Assembly (NCBI RefSeq): GCF_019930585.1 | Contig: NZ_CP082839.1 | Coordinates: 2,724,001-2,788,000 of the forward strand | DNA length: 64,000 bases | Source: Sphingomonas nostoxanthinifaciens | Lineage (GTDB): Bacteria; Pseudomonadota; Alphaproteobacteria; Sphingomonadales; Sphingomonadaceae | Direction of reading: 5' to 3' | Shown: piece after piece, positions 17,103 through 24,828 of the stretch | Numbering within the stretch: the first letter of the stretch is position 1 | How the letters are laid out: every line of letters starts with the position of its first letter | Translations under genes and position numbers: made by a program | Notes under the pieces: generated by a model | Database searches by the model: none | Seen by the model: only the letters and a program-made list of their open reading frames with translations | What the model was told of the DNA's origin: nothing

Positions 17103-17861
17103 ATGGCCAGAGCGATCGGCGTCGTCAGACCCAAGACCGAACAGGCCGGCGTGCGCAAGGGCGACCGGCATCAGGAAACCGCGAACCTGCTGCGACGCAT
17201 GATCCTGGCGGGCGAACTCGCGCCGGGCGAGCCGCTGCGCGAGGTGGCGCTGAGCGAACAGTTCGGGACGTCGCGCACGCCGGTGCGCGAAGCGCTGCGC
17301 ACGCTGGCGGCGGAGGGGCTGGTGACGTTGCTGCCCAACCGCACGGTCCAGGTCAGCCACCTCGACGAGCAGGCCGCGTCGGAGGTGTTCACCGTTCTCG
17401 GCGCGCTCGAATCGCTCGCGGCGCGGCTGGCGTGCGAGCGGATGACGCCCGAGCAGATGGAAATTCTGTCCGAACTGCAGGACGATCTGGAGGATTATTA
17501 TGCTTCCAAGGATCGGCCGCGCTACCTCGAGGCGAACCGCCTGATCCACGAACTGATCGTCGAATCCTCGGCCAATGCCGCGCTGATCCTCGCGTGGCGG
17601 CTGCTGCTGCCGCGCGCCGAGCGCGCGCGCCATGTCAGCACGCTCGATCATGCGCGCTGGGAAGCCGCGTTCGAGGAGCATAAGCATATCCACCGCGCCT
17701 TGCTGGCGCGCGACGGGCGCACCGTCACCAAGCTGATGGAAGACCATTTCGACAATGGCGCGGTCAGCATCAAGGACGCGCACAAGCGCGCGCGCCGCGA
17801 GGAGCGCTCGCGCGCCTATCAGGCGGTGCTGGACAAGCAGGACGACGCCGCGACCGATTGA
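17103..17861 (+). CDS. GntR-family transcriptional regulator, FCD (FadR/VanR-like) subfamily
   Basis: A 252-residue regulator. A winged helix-turn-helix (about residues 20-88) carries PGEPLREVALSEQFGTSRTPVREALRTL. The C-terminal FCD ligand domain (about 95-230) shows its metal/ligand residues: Asn and His in ANRLIHELIV, EEHKHIHRALL, and EDHFDNG. FCD regulators commonly repress and respond to carboxylic-acid metabolites. It is divergent from the lactonase and lies inside the catabolic island, so it is the prime candidate to bind the three GCATACAA direct repeats and perhaps the TTGTCGAC boxes. That link is inference. Confidence 0.85.
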   Translation: MARAIGVVRPKTEQAGVRKGDRHQETANLLRRMILAGELAPGEPLREVALSEQFGTSRTPVREALRTLAAEGLVTLLPNRTVQVSHLDEQAASEVFTVLGALESLAARLACERMTPEQMEILSELQDDLEDYYASKDRPRYLEANRLIHELIVESSANAALILAWRLLLPRAERARHVSTLDHARWEAAFEEHKHIHRALLARDGRTVTKLMEDHFDNGAVSIKDAHKRARREERSRAYQAVLDKQDDAATD

Positions 17862-17881
17862 GCCGCGCCGCCCCGCCGCCT

Positions 17882-19183
17882 TCACGCCACCGCCGGCCGA
17901 TAGACCAGCCGCCCGGCATCGACCCGCAGGAACAGCACCGCGCCGATCGCCGACAGCGCGGCGAGCACGTACATCGCCGCATCCCATCCGCTATATTTGA
18001 GGATGTAGCCGGTGATCACGGCGGCGAGCGCGCCGCCGATATTGCCGAACGTGTTCATCACCGCCGAGACCGAGCCGGCGAACACCCCGCCGACATCCAG
18101 CGTCAGCGCCCACGACACGCCCACCGTCAGCTCCAGCCCGAACACCGCCAGCGCGAACCACGCGACGCTGGCCAGCGGCGCGGCGGACAGCACGCCCGCG
18201 GGGATCGCGATCGCCGCCAGCACGAAGCCGGTCACCGCCACTGCGCGCCGCGCGAGCGTGACGCGCCCGGTGCGGTGGAGCAGCCGATCCGAGATCCAGC
18301 CGCCGGCAACGTCGCCCACCACGCCCGCCATCAGCGGCAGGCTGGCGAACAGCCCCATCCGCGCCAGATCGAAGTCGCGCACCTCGTGCAGATATTTCGG
18401 AAACCAGGTGAGGAAGATGTTGATCGAATAAGCATAGCAGAAATACATGCACGAGATCAGCCAGAGCTGCGGGCTCGACAATATCTGCCGCCACGGCACC
18501 TTGCCATGGTCGCGCACCGCCGCCTGCGGCCCCAGCGCACCGGCGATCATTTCCCGCTCGGCTTCGTTGGTGCCGGCATGTTCGCTCGGGCTGTCGCGAT
18601 AATACCAGAACCACAACGCCGCCCAGACGAGCCCGAGCAGCGCGAAGATCAGGAAGGGCGCGCGCCAGCCGAACGACAGCATCAGCCATACCACCAGCAC
18701 CGGCGTCGCCGCCGCGCCGAGCCGCGCGCCGGCATGCGTCACGCCCTGCGCAAAACCGCGCTCGGACGGCAGCATCCAGCGGCTGAGCGAGCGCGTGGCG
18801 TTGGGGAATGCCCCCGCCTCGCCGCTGCCGAACAGGAAGCGGCAGACCAGCAGCGACGACGCGCTCCACGTCGCGGTGGTCAGCGCGGTGAAGGCCGACC
18901 ACCACACCACGACCCCGGTCAGCACGCGGCGCGGCCCGAACTTGTCGCCCAGCCAGCCGCCGGGGATCTGGAACAGGGCATAGCCGAACTGGAAGATGCC
19001 GAGCACCCAGCCCCATGTCGGGTTGGACAGGCCGAACTCCTTCTGGATCAGCGGCCCGGTGACCGAGATCACCACCCGATCCATATAGGTGATCATATAG
19101 GCCAGCACGGTCAGCCACAGCACGACGTGGCGGACGCGGGTCGGCCGCTGGCGGGTCGCGGGCGCGCTGTCGTCCACGATCAC
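17882..19183 (-). CDS. MFS transporter, anion:cation symporter (ACS) type
   Basis: A 433-residue carrier with about twelve hydrophobic segments. TM1 carries LTVLAYMITYMDRVVISV, and the loop 2-3 signature GGWLGDKFGPRRVL is clear, with a second-half match GGWISDRLLHRTGR. The set, including LFGSGEAGAFPNATR in TM4, is typical of ACS-family importers of hexuronates, tartrate, phthalate and other organic anions. GTG 19183 overlaps the amidohydrolase stop by four bases (GTGA), so the two are cotranscribed; GTG 19177 is an alternative. It most likely imports the carboxylate produced by periplasmic oxidation. Confidence 0.85.
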   Translation of the reverse strand: MIVDDSAPATRQRPTRVRHVVLWLTVLAYMITYMDRVVISVTGPLIQKEFGLSNPTWGWVLGIFQFGYALFQIPGGWLGDKFGPRRVLTGVVVWWSAFTALTTATWSASSLLVCRFLFGSGEAGAFPNATRSLSRWMLPSERGFAQGVTHAGARLGAAATPVLVVWLMLSFGWRAPFLIFALLGLVWAALWFWYYRDSPSEHAGTNEAEREMIAGALGPQAAVRDHGKVPWRQILSSPQLWLISCMYFCYAYSINIFLTWFPKYLHEVRDFDLARMGLFASLPLMAGVVGDVAGGWISDRLLHRTGRVTLARRAVAVTGFVLAAIAIPAGVLSAAPLASVAWFALAVFGLELTVGVSWALTLDVGGVFAGSVSAVMNTFGNIGGALAAVITGYILKYSGWDAAMYVLAALSAIGAVLFLRVDAGRLVYRPAVA

Positions 19184-20547
19184 TTGACCGAGGGCACCTG
19201 ATTGCCGCCGACATAGACGGCGGCGATCTTGCGCGTGTTGAGGATGTTCGCGGTCGGATCGGCGTTCAGCACGACGAAGTCGGCGAGCTTGCCCGGCTGG
19301 ATCGTGCCGCGGTCGTTGGTGCGCAGCCACTGGCCGGCGCGCCCGGTGGCGGCGTTGATCGCCTGCAGCGGGGTGAGGCCGGCCTTGACCAGCTCCTCCA
19401 GCTCCCAATGCTCCGAATAGCCCGGCAGGCGCCCCGGCGGCCCGGCATCGGTGCCGAAGCCGTAGGGGATGCCGCTGCGCACGATCGTCAGGAAGTTCGC
19501 CATCGCCTGCTTGTCGATCTGCGGCAGCGCCGGATAGATGCGCGACGTCGCGACCGACTGCTCGCGTTCCTTGCTCTCCAGCCCGGCGATCGTCTCGGGG
19601 TTCGCGGCCTTGCGGAAGAACGGATCCTTGGTGCGCGGATTGTCCGCGGCGAAGGCATAGACCGCCGCCTCGCGGCTGAGCGTGCCAGCGACTTGCCACG
19701 TGCCCTTCGCCTTCATCGCGGCGATCAGCTCGGCGTCGACCGGCTTGTCGCGCACGGTATGGACGAAGCCGTCAATGCCCTGCGCCACCAGCATCTTGGC
19801 GTCGGCGAGGTAGAAGACGTGCGCCAGCGCGCGCTTGCCCTTGCGATGCGCCTCCTCGATGATCGCCTTGCTGATGTCGTACGGCATCTTCGGCATCCCG
19901 CCGAGCTCGTCGTCCATCCACAGCTTGATATAGTCGACGCCCTTGTCAGCCTGCGCGTCGACCTCCTTCACCGCCTCGGCGGGCGTGGAGACCGGATGGT
20001 TGATGCCGGGCACGCCGCCATAGCCGGTCTTGTAGACGAGCCCCTGGCCGGCGGTGAAGATGCGCGCCATGCTCTGCGGGCCCGAGCGGGTGGCGTCGCG
20101 GATCGGCAGGACGCTGTCCTTGTCGGTGCCCATCGACTGCACGCTCGTCACGCCGAATGCGGCATAGGTGCGCAGATCCTTCTCGACGCTCGCCGGCGTG
20201 AAGAAGCTCTCATCCTGCTTCAGCCCCTGCACCGTGCCGATATGGATGTGCAGATCGATCAGGCCGGGCATGACATATTTGCCGGTCAGGTCGACGCGGG
20301 TCGCACCCGCCGTCTTCGGCGCGCGCGCCGCCGGGCCGACCCATTTGATATGATCGCCGTCGACCAGCATCGCGGCGTTGGCGACCGGCTTGGCGCCGCT
20401 GCCGTCGATCAGGGTGAAGCCGCTATAGAGCATCGGCGCCGCCAGGGCCGCGCCGCCGCCCAGTGCCAGCGTGGCGGCCGCGAGCAGCCGCGCCGCGATC
20501 TTGAGCTGGCGCGAGCCTGTCGAGGCCGTTCGAATCGTTCTGGTCAT
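19180..20547 (-). CDS. Periplasmic amidohydrolase (imidazolonepropionase/prolidase-like)
   Basis: A 455-residue metal-dependent hydrolase with a signal peptide (about 1-36, ending GGAALAA). The amidohydrolase signature is complete: DLHIHIG (HxH metal site) near residue 97, YIKLWMDDE with the probable bridging Lys, LAHVFYLAD and the late Asp in YGFGTDAGPPG. It should cleave an amide, ester or lactone-like bond; the substrate is unknown. GGGAGAGG precedes the start at 20547. It leads a two-gene unit with the MFS carrier and is divergent from the third PQQ dehydrogenase across direct-repeat operator copy 2. Confidence 0.82.
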   Translation of the reverse strand: MTRTIRTASTGSRQLKIAARLLAAATLALGGGAALAAPMLYSGFTLIDGSGAKPVANAAMLVDGDHIKWVGPAARAPKTAGATRVDLTGKYVMPGLIDLHIHIGTVQGLKQDESFFTPASVEKDLRTYAAFGVTSVQSMGTDKDSVLPIRDATRSGPQSMARIFTAGQGLVYKTGYGGVPGINHPVSTPAEAVKEVDAQADKGVDYIKLWMDDELGGMPKMPYDISKAIIEEAHRKGKRALAHVFYLADAKMLVAQGIDGFVHTVRDKPVDAELIAAMKAKGTWQVAGTLSREAAVYAFAADNPRTKDPFFRKAANPETIAGLESKEREQSVATSRIYPALPQIDKQAMANFLTIVRSGIPYGFGTDAGPPGRLPGYSEHWELEELVKAGLTPLQAINAATGRAGQWLRTNDRGTIQPGKLADFVVLNADPTANILNTRKIAAVYVGGNQVPSVK

Positions 20548-20626
20548 CCACCTCTCCCGATGCCGCCGTTCCGGCGCTACCTGCATAGTTCGCCGTGTCG
20601 GCCGGCGCACCTGCGACCATGGTCGC

Positions 20627-20654
20627 TTGTATGCAGTGTTATCAGTTTGTATGC
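20627..20654. promoter_or_regulatory. Direct-repeat operator, copy 2 (TTGTATGC, N12, TTGTATGC)
   Basis: TTGTATGC at 20627-20634 and 20647-20654 are perfect copies 20 bp apart (GCATACAA on the minus strand). The element fills the 135-bp divergent region between the amidohydrolase and a PQQ dehydrogenase, with its right half only 28 bases before the dehydrogenase start. A repressor bound there could block both directions. Confidence 0.65.
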
Positions 20655-20682
20655 CAAAAGAAAGGCCAAGGAGAGGCTTAAG

Positions 20683-22875
20683 ATGCGGAAGGCCGCGCAG
20701 ACGGTAATGGCGCTGACGATCCTGCTGTCCGGCGCGATGCCGACCGCGGCAGGGCCGCCGCCGGCGGGTGATTGGTGGAGCTTCGGCCGCGACGTCGCCG
20801 GCACGCGATTCTCGCCGCTGCGCCAGATCAACCCCGCCAATGTCGCGCGGCTGGCGCGCGCATGGTCGTTCGACTTCCGCCCGTCCGATGCGAAGGGCGG
20901 CCGTCTGCTGGTCAGCAATATGATCCCGGTCGCGATCGGCGGGATCGTCTATGTCGCGACGCCTTATGGTCGGCTGGTCGCGCTCGACGGCGACACCGGC
21001 GCGGTGCGCTGGAGCTACGTGCTGCCCGACGACGACCGCATCGCCGGTCGCGCGCTGGAATATTGGCCCGGCGACCGCGACCATGGCGCGCGCATCTTCT
21101 TCGGCACGCGATCGGGCAAGATGCTCGCGGTCGAGCTGCGCACCGGCCGCCCGCCGGCTGAGTTCATGCCGATCGAGCTGCGCACGCCCGACGTGATGAA
21201 CGGGGTCGCCGACGGCGGCTATCAGATCAACAGCTCGCCGATCCTTTACGACAATGTGCTCATCACCGGCGCCAAGGTGCAGGAATCGCCCGCGCTCGGC
21301 ACCAGCGGCGACGTGCGCGGCTGGGATGCGCGCACCGGACGCCTGCTCTGGACCTTCCACGCGGTGCCGCACGCCGGCGAGCGCTTCAACGAGACGTGGG
21401 GGGGCGACAGCTGGCGCAACCGCTCGGGCGTCAACGTCTGGACCTCGATGACGGTCGATAGCAAGCGCGGCATCGTCTATCTGCCGTTCGGCGCGCCGGC
21501 CTATGACCGCGTCGGCATCGACCGGCCCGGCGCCAATTTGTACGCGAACGCGCTGGTCGCGCTCGACGCGCGCACCGGCCGGTTCCTGTGGCAGTTCCAG
21601 GCGGTCCATCACGACGTCTGGGATCTCGACATGCCGGCCCAGCCGACATTGATGGACGTGCGCCACGACGGCCGCACGATCCCGGCGGTCGTCGCGATGA
21701 CCAAGGCGGGCTATCTCTTCATCCTCGATCGCGTGACCGGCACGCCGATCTTCCCGGTGACCGAGACGCCGATGCCGGCCAGCACGATCCCCGGCGAACA
21801 TGCCTGGCCGACCCAGCCGATCCCGTCCTCGCCGCCGCCCTTGATCCGCCAGTCGATGACCGCGGCCGACATCACCGACCTGACGCCCGAGTTGCAGGCC
21901 TTCTGCCGCAACCGTGTCGCGACCGAACATGCCAGTTTCGCGGTGCCGTTCGAGCCGCTGCGCGCCGATCATCCGGTGGTGCGCTTTCCCGGCAGCGGCG
22001 GCGGCCCGAACTGGGGCGGCGGCGCGCTCGATCAGAAAAACGGCCTCTACATCGTCAACACCAACGACCTGCCGAGCATCGAGCAGATGGGCAAGGATGC
22101 GCACGGCAATTGGTACAATGTCGCGCCGCGTCCGTCATGGTTCGGCATGGGCGGGCTCAAACTGCTTTGCCAGAAGCCGCCATGGGGGAGCCTCACTGCC
22201 GTCGACCTCAACAAGGGCACGATCGCGTGGCAGGTGCCGCTCGGCGTCACCGACAGCCTGCCGCTTGCGCTGCGCGGGACCGGGCGGCCCAATGTCGGGG
22301 GCCCATTGCTGACCGCGAGCGGCCTGATCTTCATCGGCGCGACCGACGACAGCCGCTTCCGCGCGTTCGACGAGCACACCGGCCGGGAGATGTGGACCGT
22401 GCGGCTGGATGCATCGGCGCATGCCACGCCGATCAGCTATGCCGGCCGCAGCGGACGCCAATATGTCGCGATCGTCTCCGCCGGCGGCTCGTTCCTCGGC
22501 AGCCCGGCGACCGCGAGCCGGCTGGTGGTGTTCGCCTTGCCGAAGGAAGGCGAGGCCCCCGTGCCCGAAGCCGCAGCGACCGGCGTCGCGCCCGCCGCCG
22601 CGCCGGCCGCACCCGAGGTGCCCCCGCCGGCCGCCATGGCCGCCGCCGGCGCACCGACAACCGACTTCCGCGACGGCCCCGAACGCGCTTTGGTGCAGAA
22701 GGCCTGCACCGTCTGCCATGTCGCCTCGCAGGTCACCAACCAGCGCCACACCAAGCAGGAATGGGCGACGTTGGTCGAGAAGATGATCGGCTTCGGCGCG
22801 CAGGTGCACGACGATCAATATGATGCGATCGTCAATTATCTCGCGCGCAATTATCCGAGCGAACCGGCCAAGTGA
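20683..22875 (+). CDS. PQQ-dependent dehydrogenase with C-terminal cytochrome c domain
   Basis: A 730-residue periplasmic quinohaemoprotein. A signal peptide (about 1-24) precedes a GDH-like propeller: DWWSFGRDVAGTRFSPLRQI at the start, blade motif ALDGDTGAVRWSY, and VHHDVWDLDMPAQP in the active-site region. After an Ala/Pro-rich linker, a short cytochrome c domain carries CTVCH at 675-679. Lupanine hydroxylase is an established example of this propeller-then-haem order. ATG 20683 has AAGGAGAGG six bases upstream. It converges on CoA-transferase copy 2 with six bases between the stops. Substrate is unknown. Confidence 0.87.
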   Translation: MRKAAQTVMALTILLSGAMPTAAGPPPAGDWWSFGRDVAGTRFSPLRQINPANVARLARAWSFDFRPSDAKGGRLLVSNMIPVAIGGIVYVATPYGRLVALDGDTGAVRWSYVLPDDDRIAGRALEYWPGDRDHGARIFFGTRSGKMLAVELRTGRPPAEFMPIELRTPDVMNGVADGGYQINSSPILYDNVLITGAKVQESPALGTSGDVRGWDARTGRLLWTFHAVPHAGERFNETWGGDSWRNRSGVNVWTSMTVDSKRGIVYLPFGAPAYDRVGIDRPGANLYANALVALDARTGRFLWQFQAVHHDVWDLDMPAQPTLMDVRHDGRTIPAVVAMTKAGYLFILDRVTGTPIFPVTETPMPASTIPGEHAWPTQPIPSSPPPLIRQSMTAADITDLTPELQAFCRNRVATEHASFAVPFEPLRADHPVVRFPGSGGGPNWGGGALDQKNGLYIVNTNDLPSIEQMGKDAHGNWYNVAPRPSWFGMGGLKLLCQKPPWGSLTAVDLNKGTIAWQVPLGVTDSLPLALRGTGRPNVGGPLLTASGLIFIGATDDSRFRAFDEHTGREMWTVRLDASAHATPISYAGRSGRQYVAIVSAGGSFLGSPATASRLVVFALPKEGEAPVPEAAATGVAPAAAPAAPEVPPPAAMAAAGAPTTDFRDGPERALVQKACTVCHVASQVTNQRHTKQEWATLVEKMIGFGAQVHDDQYDAIVNYLARNYPSEPAK

Positions 22876-22881
22876 GGCGGC

Positions 22882-24045
22882 TCAGCCGTCGGTGCTGACA
22901 AAGGCCTCCAGCTCGGCCTTAATCTCCGCGCCATGCTGGTCGAGGAGGGGTGGAGGCATGCGGAGTTGCTGGGGGGTGGCGGAGAGTTTGACCGGGAAGC
23001 CGAGCGCCTTGAAGCTGCCTTCGACCGGGTGGGGGATGTCCTGCACCATCTGGCGTGCGGCGGCGTGGTCGGAGGCCAGCGACTGGGCGTAATCGAGGAT
23101 CGGGCCGGCGGGCACGCCGGCGGCGAGCAGGCCGCTCACCCATTGCTCGACCGTGCGCGTGGCGAAGGTGGGCCTGAGCGTGTCGATCAGCACGGCGGCG
23201 TTGGCGACGCGGACGCTGTTGTCGCCGAAGCGCGGATCGTCGTTCAGTTCGGGCAGGCTCATCACCTGGAGCAGCGCCAGCCAGAGCTTCTGGTTGGCGG
23301 CGGCGAACACGAACCAGCCGTCGGACGCCGCCACCGCCTGATAGGGCGCCGACATGCGGTTGGCCGAGCCCAGCGGCTTGGGGCTCTGGCCGGTGCCCCA
23401 ATATTCGGCGGTCTCCCAGATCGACAGACCGAGTGCGGCCTCGAACAACGACGCGGTGACGAGCTGGCCCTCGCCGGTCTTCTCGCGGCCGATCACCGCC
23501 GAGAGGATGCCGTAGACCGCGAACAGGGCCGAGCCGAGATCGGCGACCGGCGTGCCGTTCTTGACCGGCTCGTGCCCCGGCAGCCCGACCGCGCTCATGA
23601 TCCCCGACATCGCCTGCGCGATCAGGTCGTAGCCCGGCCGCGCCGCCCACGGCCCGCCCGGCCCGAACCCCGAAATGCTCGCATAGATCAGCCGCGGGTT
23701 GAGCGCGCGCAGCCGCTCATAGCCGATGCCGAGCCGGTCGGCGACGCCGGGCCGGCCATTCTCGACGAGGATGTCGGCGGTCTTCGCCAGCGCGTCGAAC
23801 GTGTCGCGGTCGGCCGGATCCTTCAAATCGAGCACGATCGAGCGCTTGTTGCGGTTGAGCGCGAGGAACCCCGGACTGTCGTCGCCCTTCAGCCGGAACC
23901 CCATCGACCGCCGCGAACTGTCGCCTACCACAGGCGGCTCGACCTTGATCACGTCCGCACCCATGTCGCCCAGCAACATGCACGCAAACGGTCCAGCCAT
24001 CACCTGCGACACGTCCAACACACGCAATCCAGCCAATGGCTGCAT
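22882..24045 (-). CDS. CaiB/BaiF family (class III) CoA-transferase, copy 2
   Basis: A 387-residue paralogue of the gene at 12731-13915, nearly identical from its Met1 to the last dozen residues. Catalytic Asp169 (NGTPVADLGSA) and all family motifs are kept, so it should be active. The C-terminus differs, ending AELEAFVSTDG. ATG 24045 has GGGGAGGGGAAG just upstream, a stronger start context than copy 1, and it has its own promoter region with direct-repeat operator copy 3. Copy 1 is translated from within an operon instead, so the two copies probably differ in expression rather than in reaction. Confidence 0.88.
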   Translation of the reverse strand: MQPLAGLRVLDVSQVMAGPFACMLLGDMGADVIKVEPPVVGDSSRRSMGFRLKGDDSPGFLALNRNKRSIVLDLKDPADRDTFDALAKTADILVENGRPGVADRLGIGYERLRALNPRLIYASISGFGPGGPWAARPGYDLIAQAMSGIMSAVGLPGHEPVKNGTPVADLGSALFAVYGILSAVIGREKTGEGQLVTASLFEAALGLSIWETAEYWGTGQSPKPLGSANRMSAPYQAVAASDGWFVFAAANQKLWLALLQVMSLPELNDDPRFGDNSVRVANAAVLIDTLRPTFATRTVEQWVSGLLAAGVPAGPILDYAQSLASDHAAARQMVQDIPHPVEGSFKALGFPVKLSATPQQLRMPPPLLDQHGAEIKAELEAFVSTDG

Positions 24046-24048
24046 GGC
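22931..24048 (-). repeat. Inverted duplication, copy 2
   Basis: This is the partner of 12758-13875, 1118 bases in opposite orientation, about 99 percent identical by eye. The pair flanks about 9 kb holding the crotonase, hydroxyacid oxidase, lactonase, regulator, carrier, amidohydrolase and third dehydrogenase. Recombination between the copies would invert that block. Confidence 0.9.
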
Positions 24049-24088
24049 TTCCCCTCCCCAACGGCGTCTTCGCCGGCTGTCGCGTGTT

Positions 24089-24116
24089 GCGTACATCGCT
24101 TGCAGTGTGCATACAA
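24089..24116. promoter_or_regulatory. Direct-repeat operator, copy 3 (GCGTACAT, N12, GCATACAA)
   Basis: A perfect GCATACAA at 24109-24116 and a two-mismatch copy GCGTACAT at 24089-24096 are again exactly 20 bp apart. The element lies between CoA-transferase copy 2 (minus) and the gamma-carbonic anhydrase-like gene (plus), the third divergent promoter with this spacing. Confidence 0.55.
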
Positions 24117-24144
24117 TAGCAGCGAGGGGATCGAGGGGCGAGCG

Positions 24145-24240
24145 ATGAAGCAGCGGACCGCGATGCGGTTTACAGCGTGGCGGCGCCTTCCTACGCGTAT
24201 CGCCGGACCAATTTCCGCGACGGGCAGGATCGGGCGATGA
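24145..24240 (+). CDS. Possible 31-residue leader ORF
   Basis: A short frame starting ATG at 24145, six bases after GAGGGG, ends in a TGA that overlaps the ATG of the next gene (ATGA at 24237-24240). The product would be very basic (starting MKQRTAMRFTAWRRLPTR) and matches nothing I know. It may be a translated leader coupling expression to the downstream gene, or chance. Confidence 0.25.
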   Translation: MKQRTAMRFTAWRRLPTRIAGPISATGRIGR

Positions 24241-24770
24241 CGCTTTACGTGCTGGACGGCATCGCGCCGCAGCTTGCCGATCCGAAGGCGTGCTTCGTCG
24301 CGCCTGGCGCTGCGCTGATCGGCCGGGTCGTCGCCGGGCGCGACACATCCTTCTGGTTCGGCGTGGTGGTGCGCGCGGACAATGACTTGATCGAGATTGG
24401 CGACCGCACCAACGTGCAGGACGGCGCGATCGTCCACGCCGATCCGGACGTGCCGACGCGCATCGGCGCGGGCTGCACGATCGGCCATCGCGCGATCGTG
24501 CATGGCGCGACGATCGGCGACGATTGCCTGATCGGGATGGGCGCGACGATCCTCAACGGCGCGATGATCGGCGCCAATTCGCTGGTCGGCGCCAACGCGC
24601 TCGTCACCGAGGGCAAGATCTTCCCGCCCGGATCGCTGATCGTCGGCGCGCCGGCGCAGGTGCGTCGTCCGCTGAGCGAGGACGAGATTGCCGGCATCCG
24701 CCGTTCGGCGGACTCCTATGTCGCCAATGGCCGCCGGTTCGGCGCGGGACTGCAACCCGTCACAGGCTGA
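24237..24770 (+). CDS. Gamma-carbonic anhydrase-like hexapeptide-repeat protein
   Basis: A 177-residue left-handed beta-helix protein of the gamma-carbonic anhydrase/PaaY/YrdA type. Hexapeptide repeats run from about residue 20 to 145, with VVVRADNDLIEIGDRTNVQD, AIVHADPDVP and metal-site histidines in TIGHRAIVHGATIGDD. Members are zinc or iron enzymes; PaaY types hydrolyse CoA thioesters and often sit in CoA-linked catabolic clusters, which fits the adjacent CoA-transferase. Carbonic anhydrase activity is also possible. ATG 24237 was chosen for family length; the longer frame from 24177 adds 20 atypical residues. Confidence 0.8.
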   Translation: MTLYVLDGIAPQLADPKACFVAPGAALIGRVVAGRDTSFWFGVVVRADNDLIEIGDRTNVQDGAIVHADPDVPTRIGAGCTIGHRAIVHGATIGDDCLIGMGATILNGAMIGANSLVGANALVTEGKIFPPGSLIVGAPAQVRRPLSEDEIAGIRRSADSYVANGRRFGAGLQPVTG

Positions 24771-24828
24771 CGATAACAACGACGCCAAAGCGGACGGCAA
24801 ATGCCGCCGCCACCGAGGGAGGACGAGA

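Noticed and set aside
12758..24048. Composite transposon bounded by the inverted repeats
   Set aside because: The repeats are CoA-transferase genes, not transposases. No terminal inverted repeats or target-site duplications were seen at their ends.
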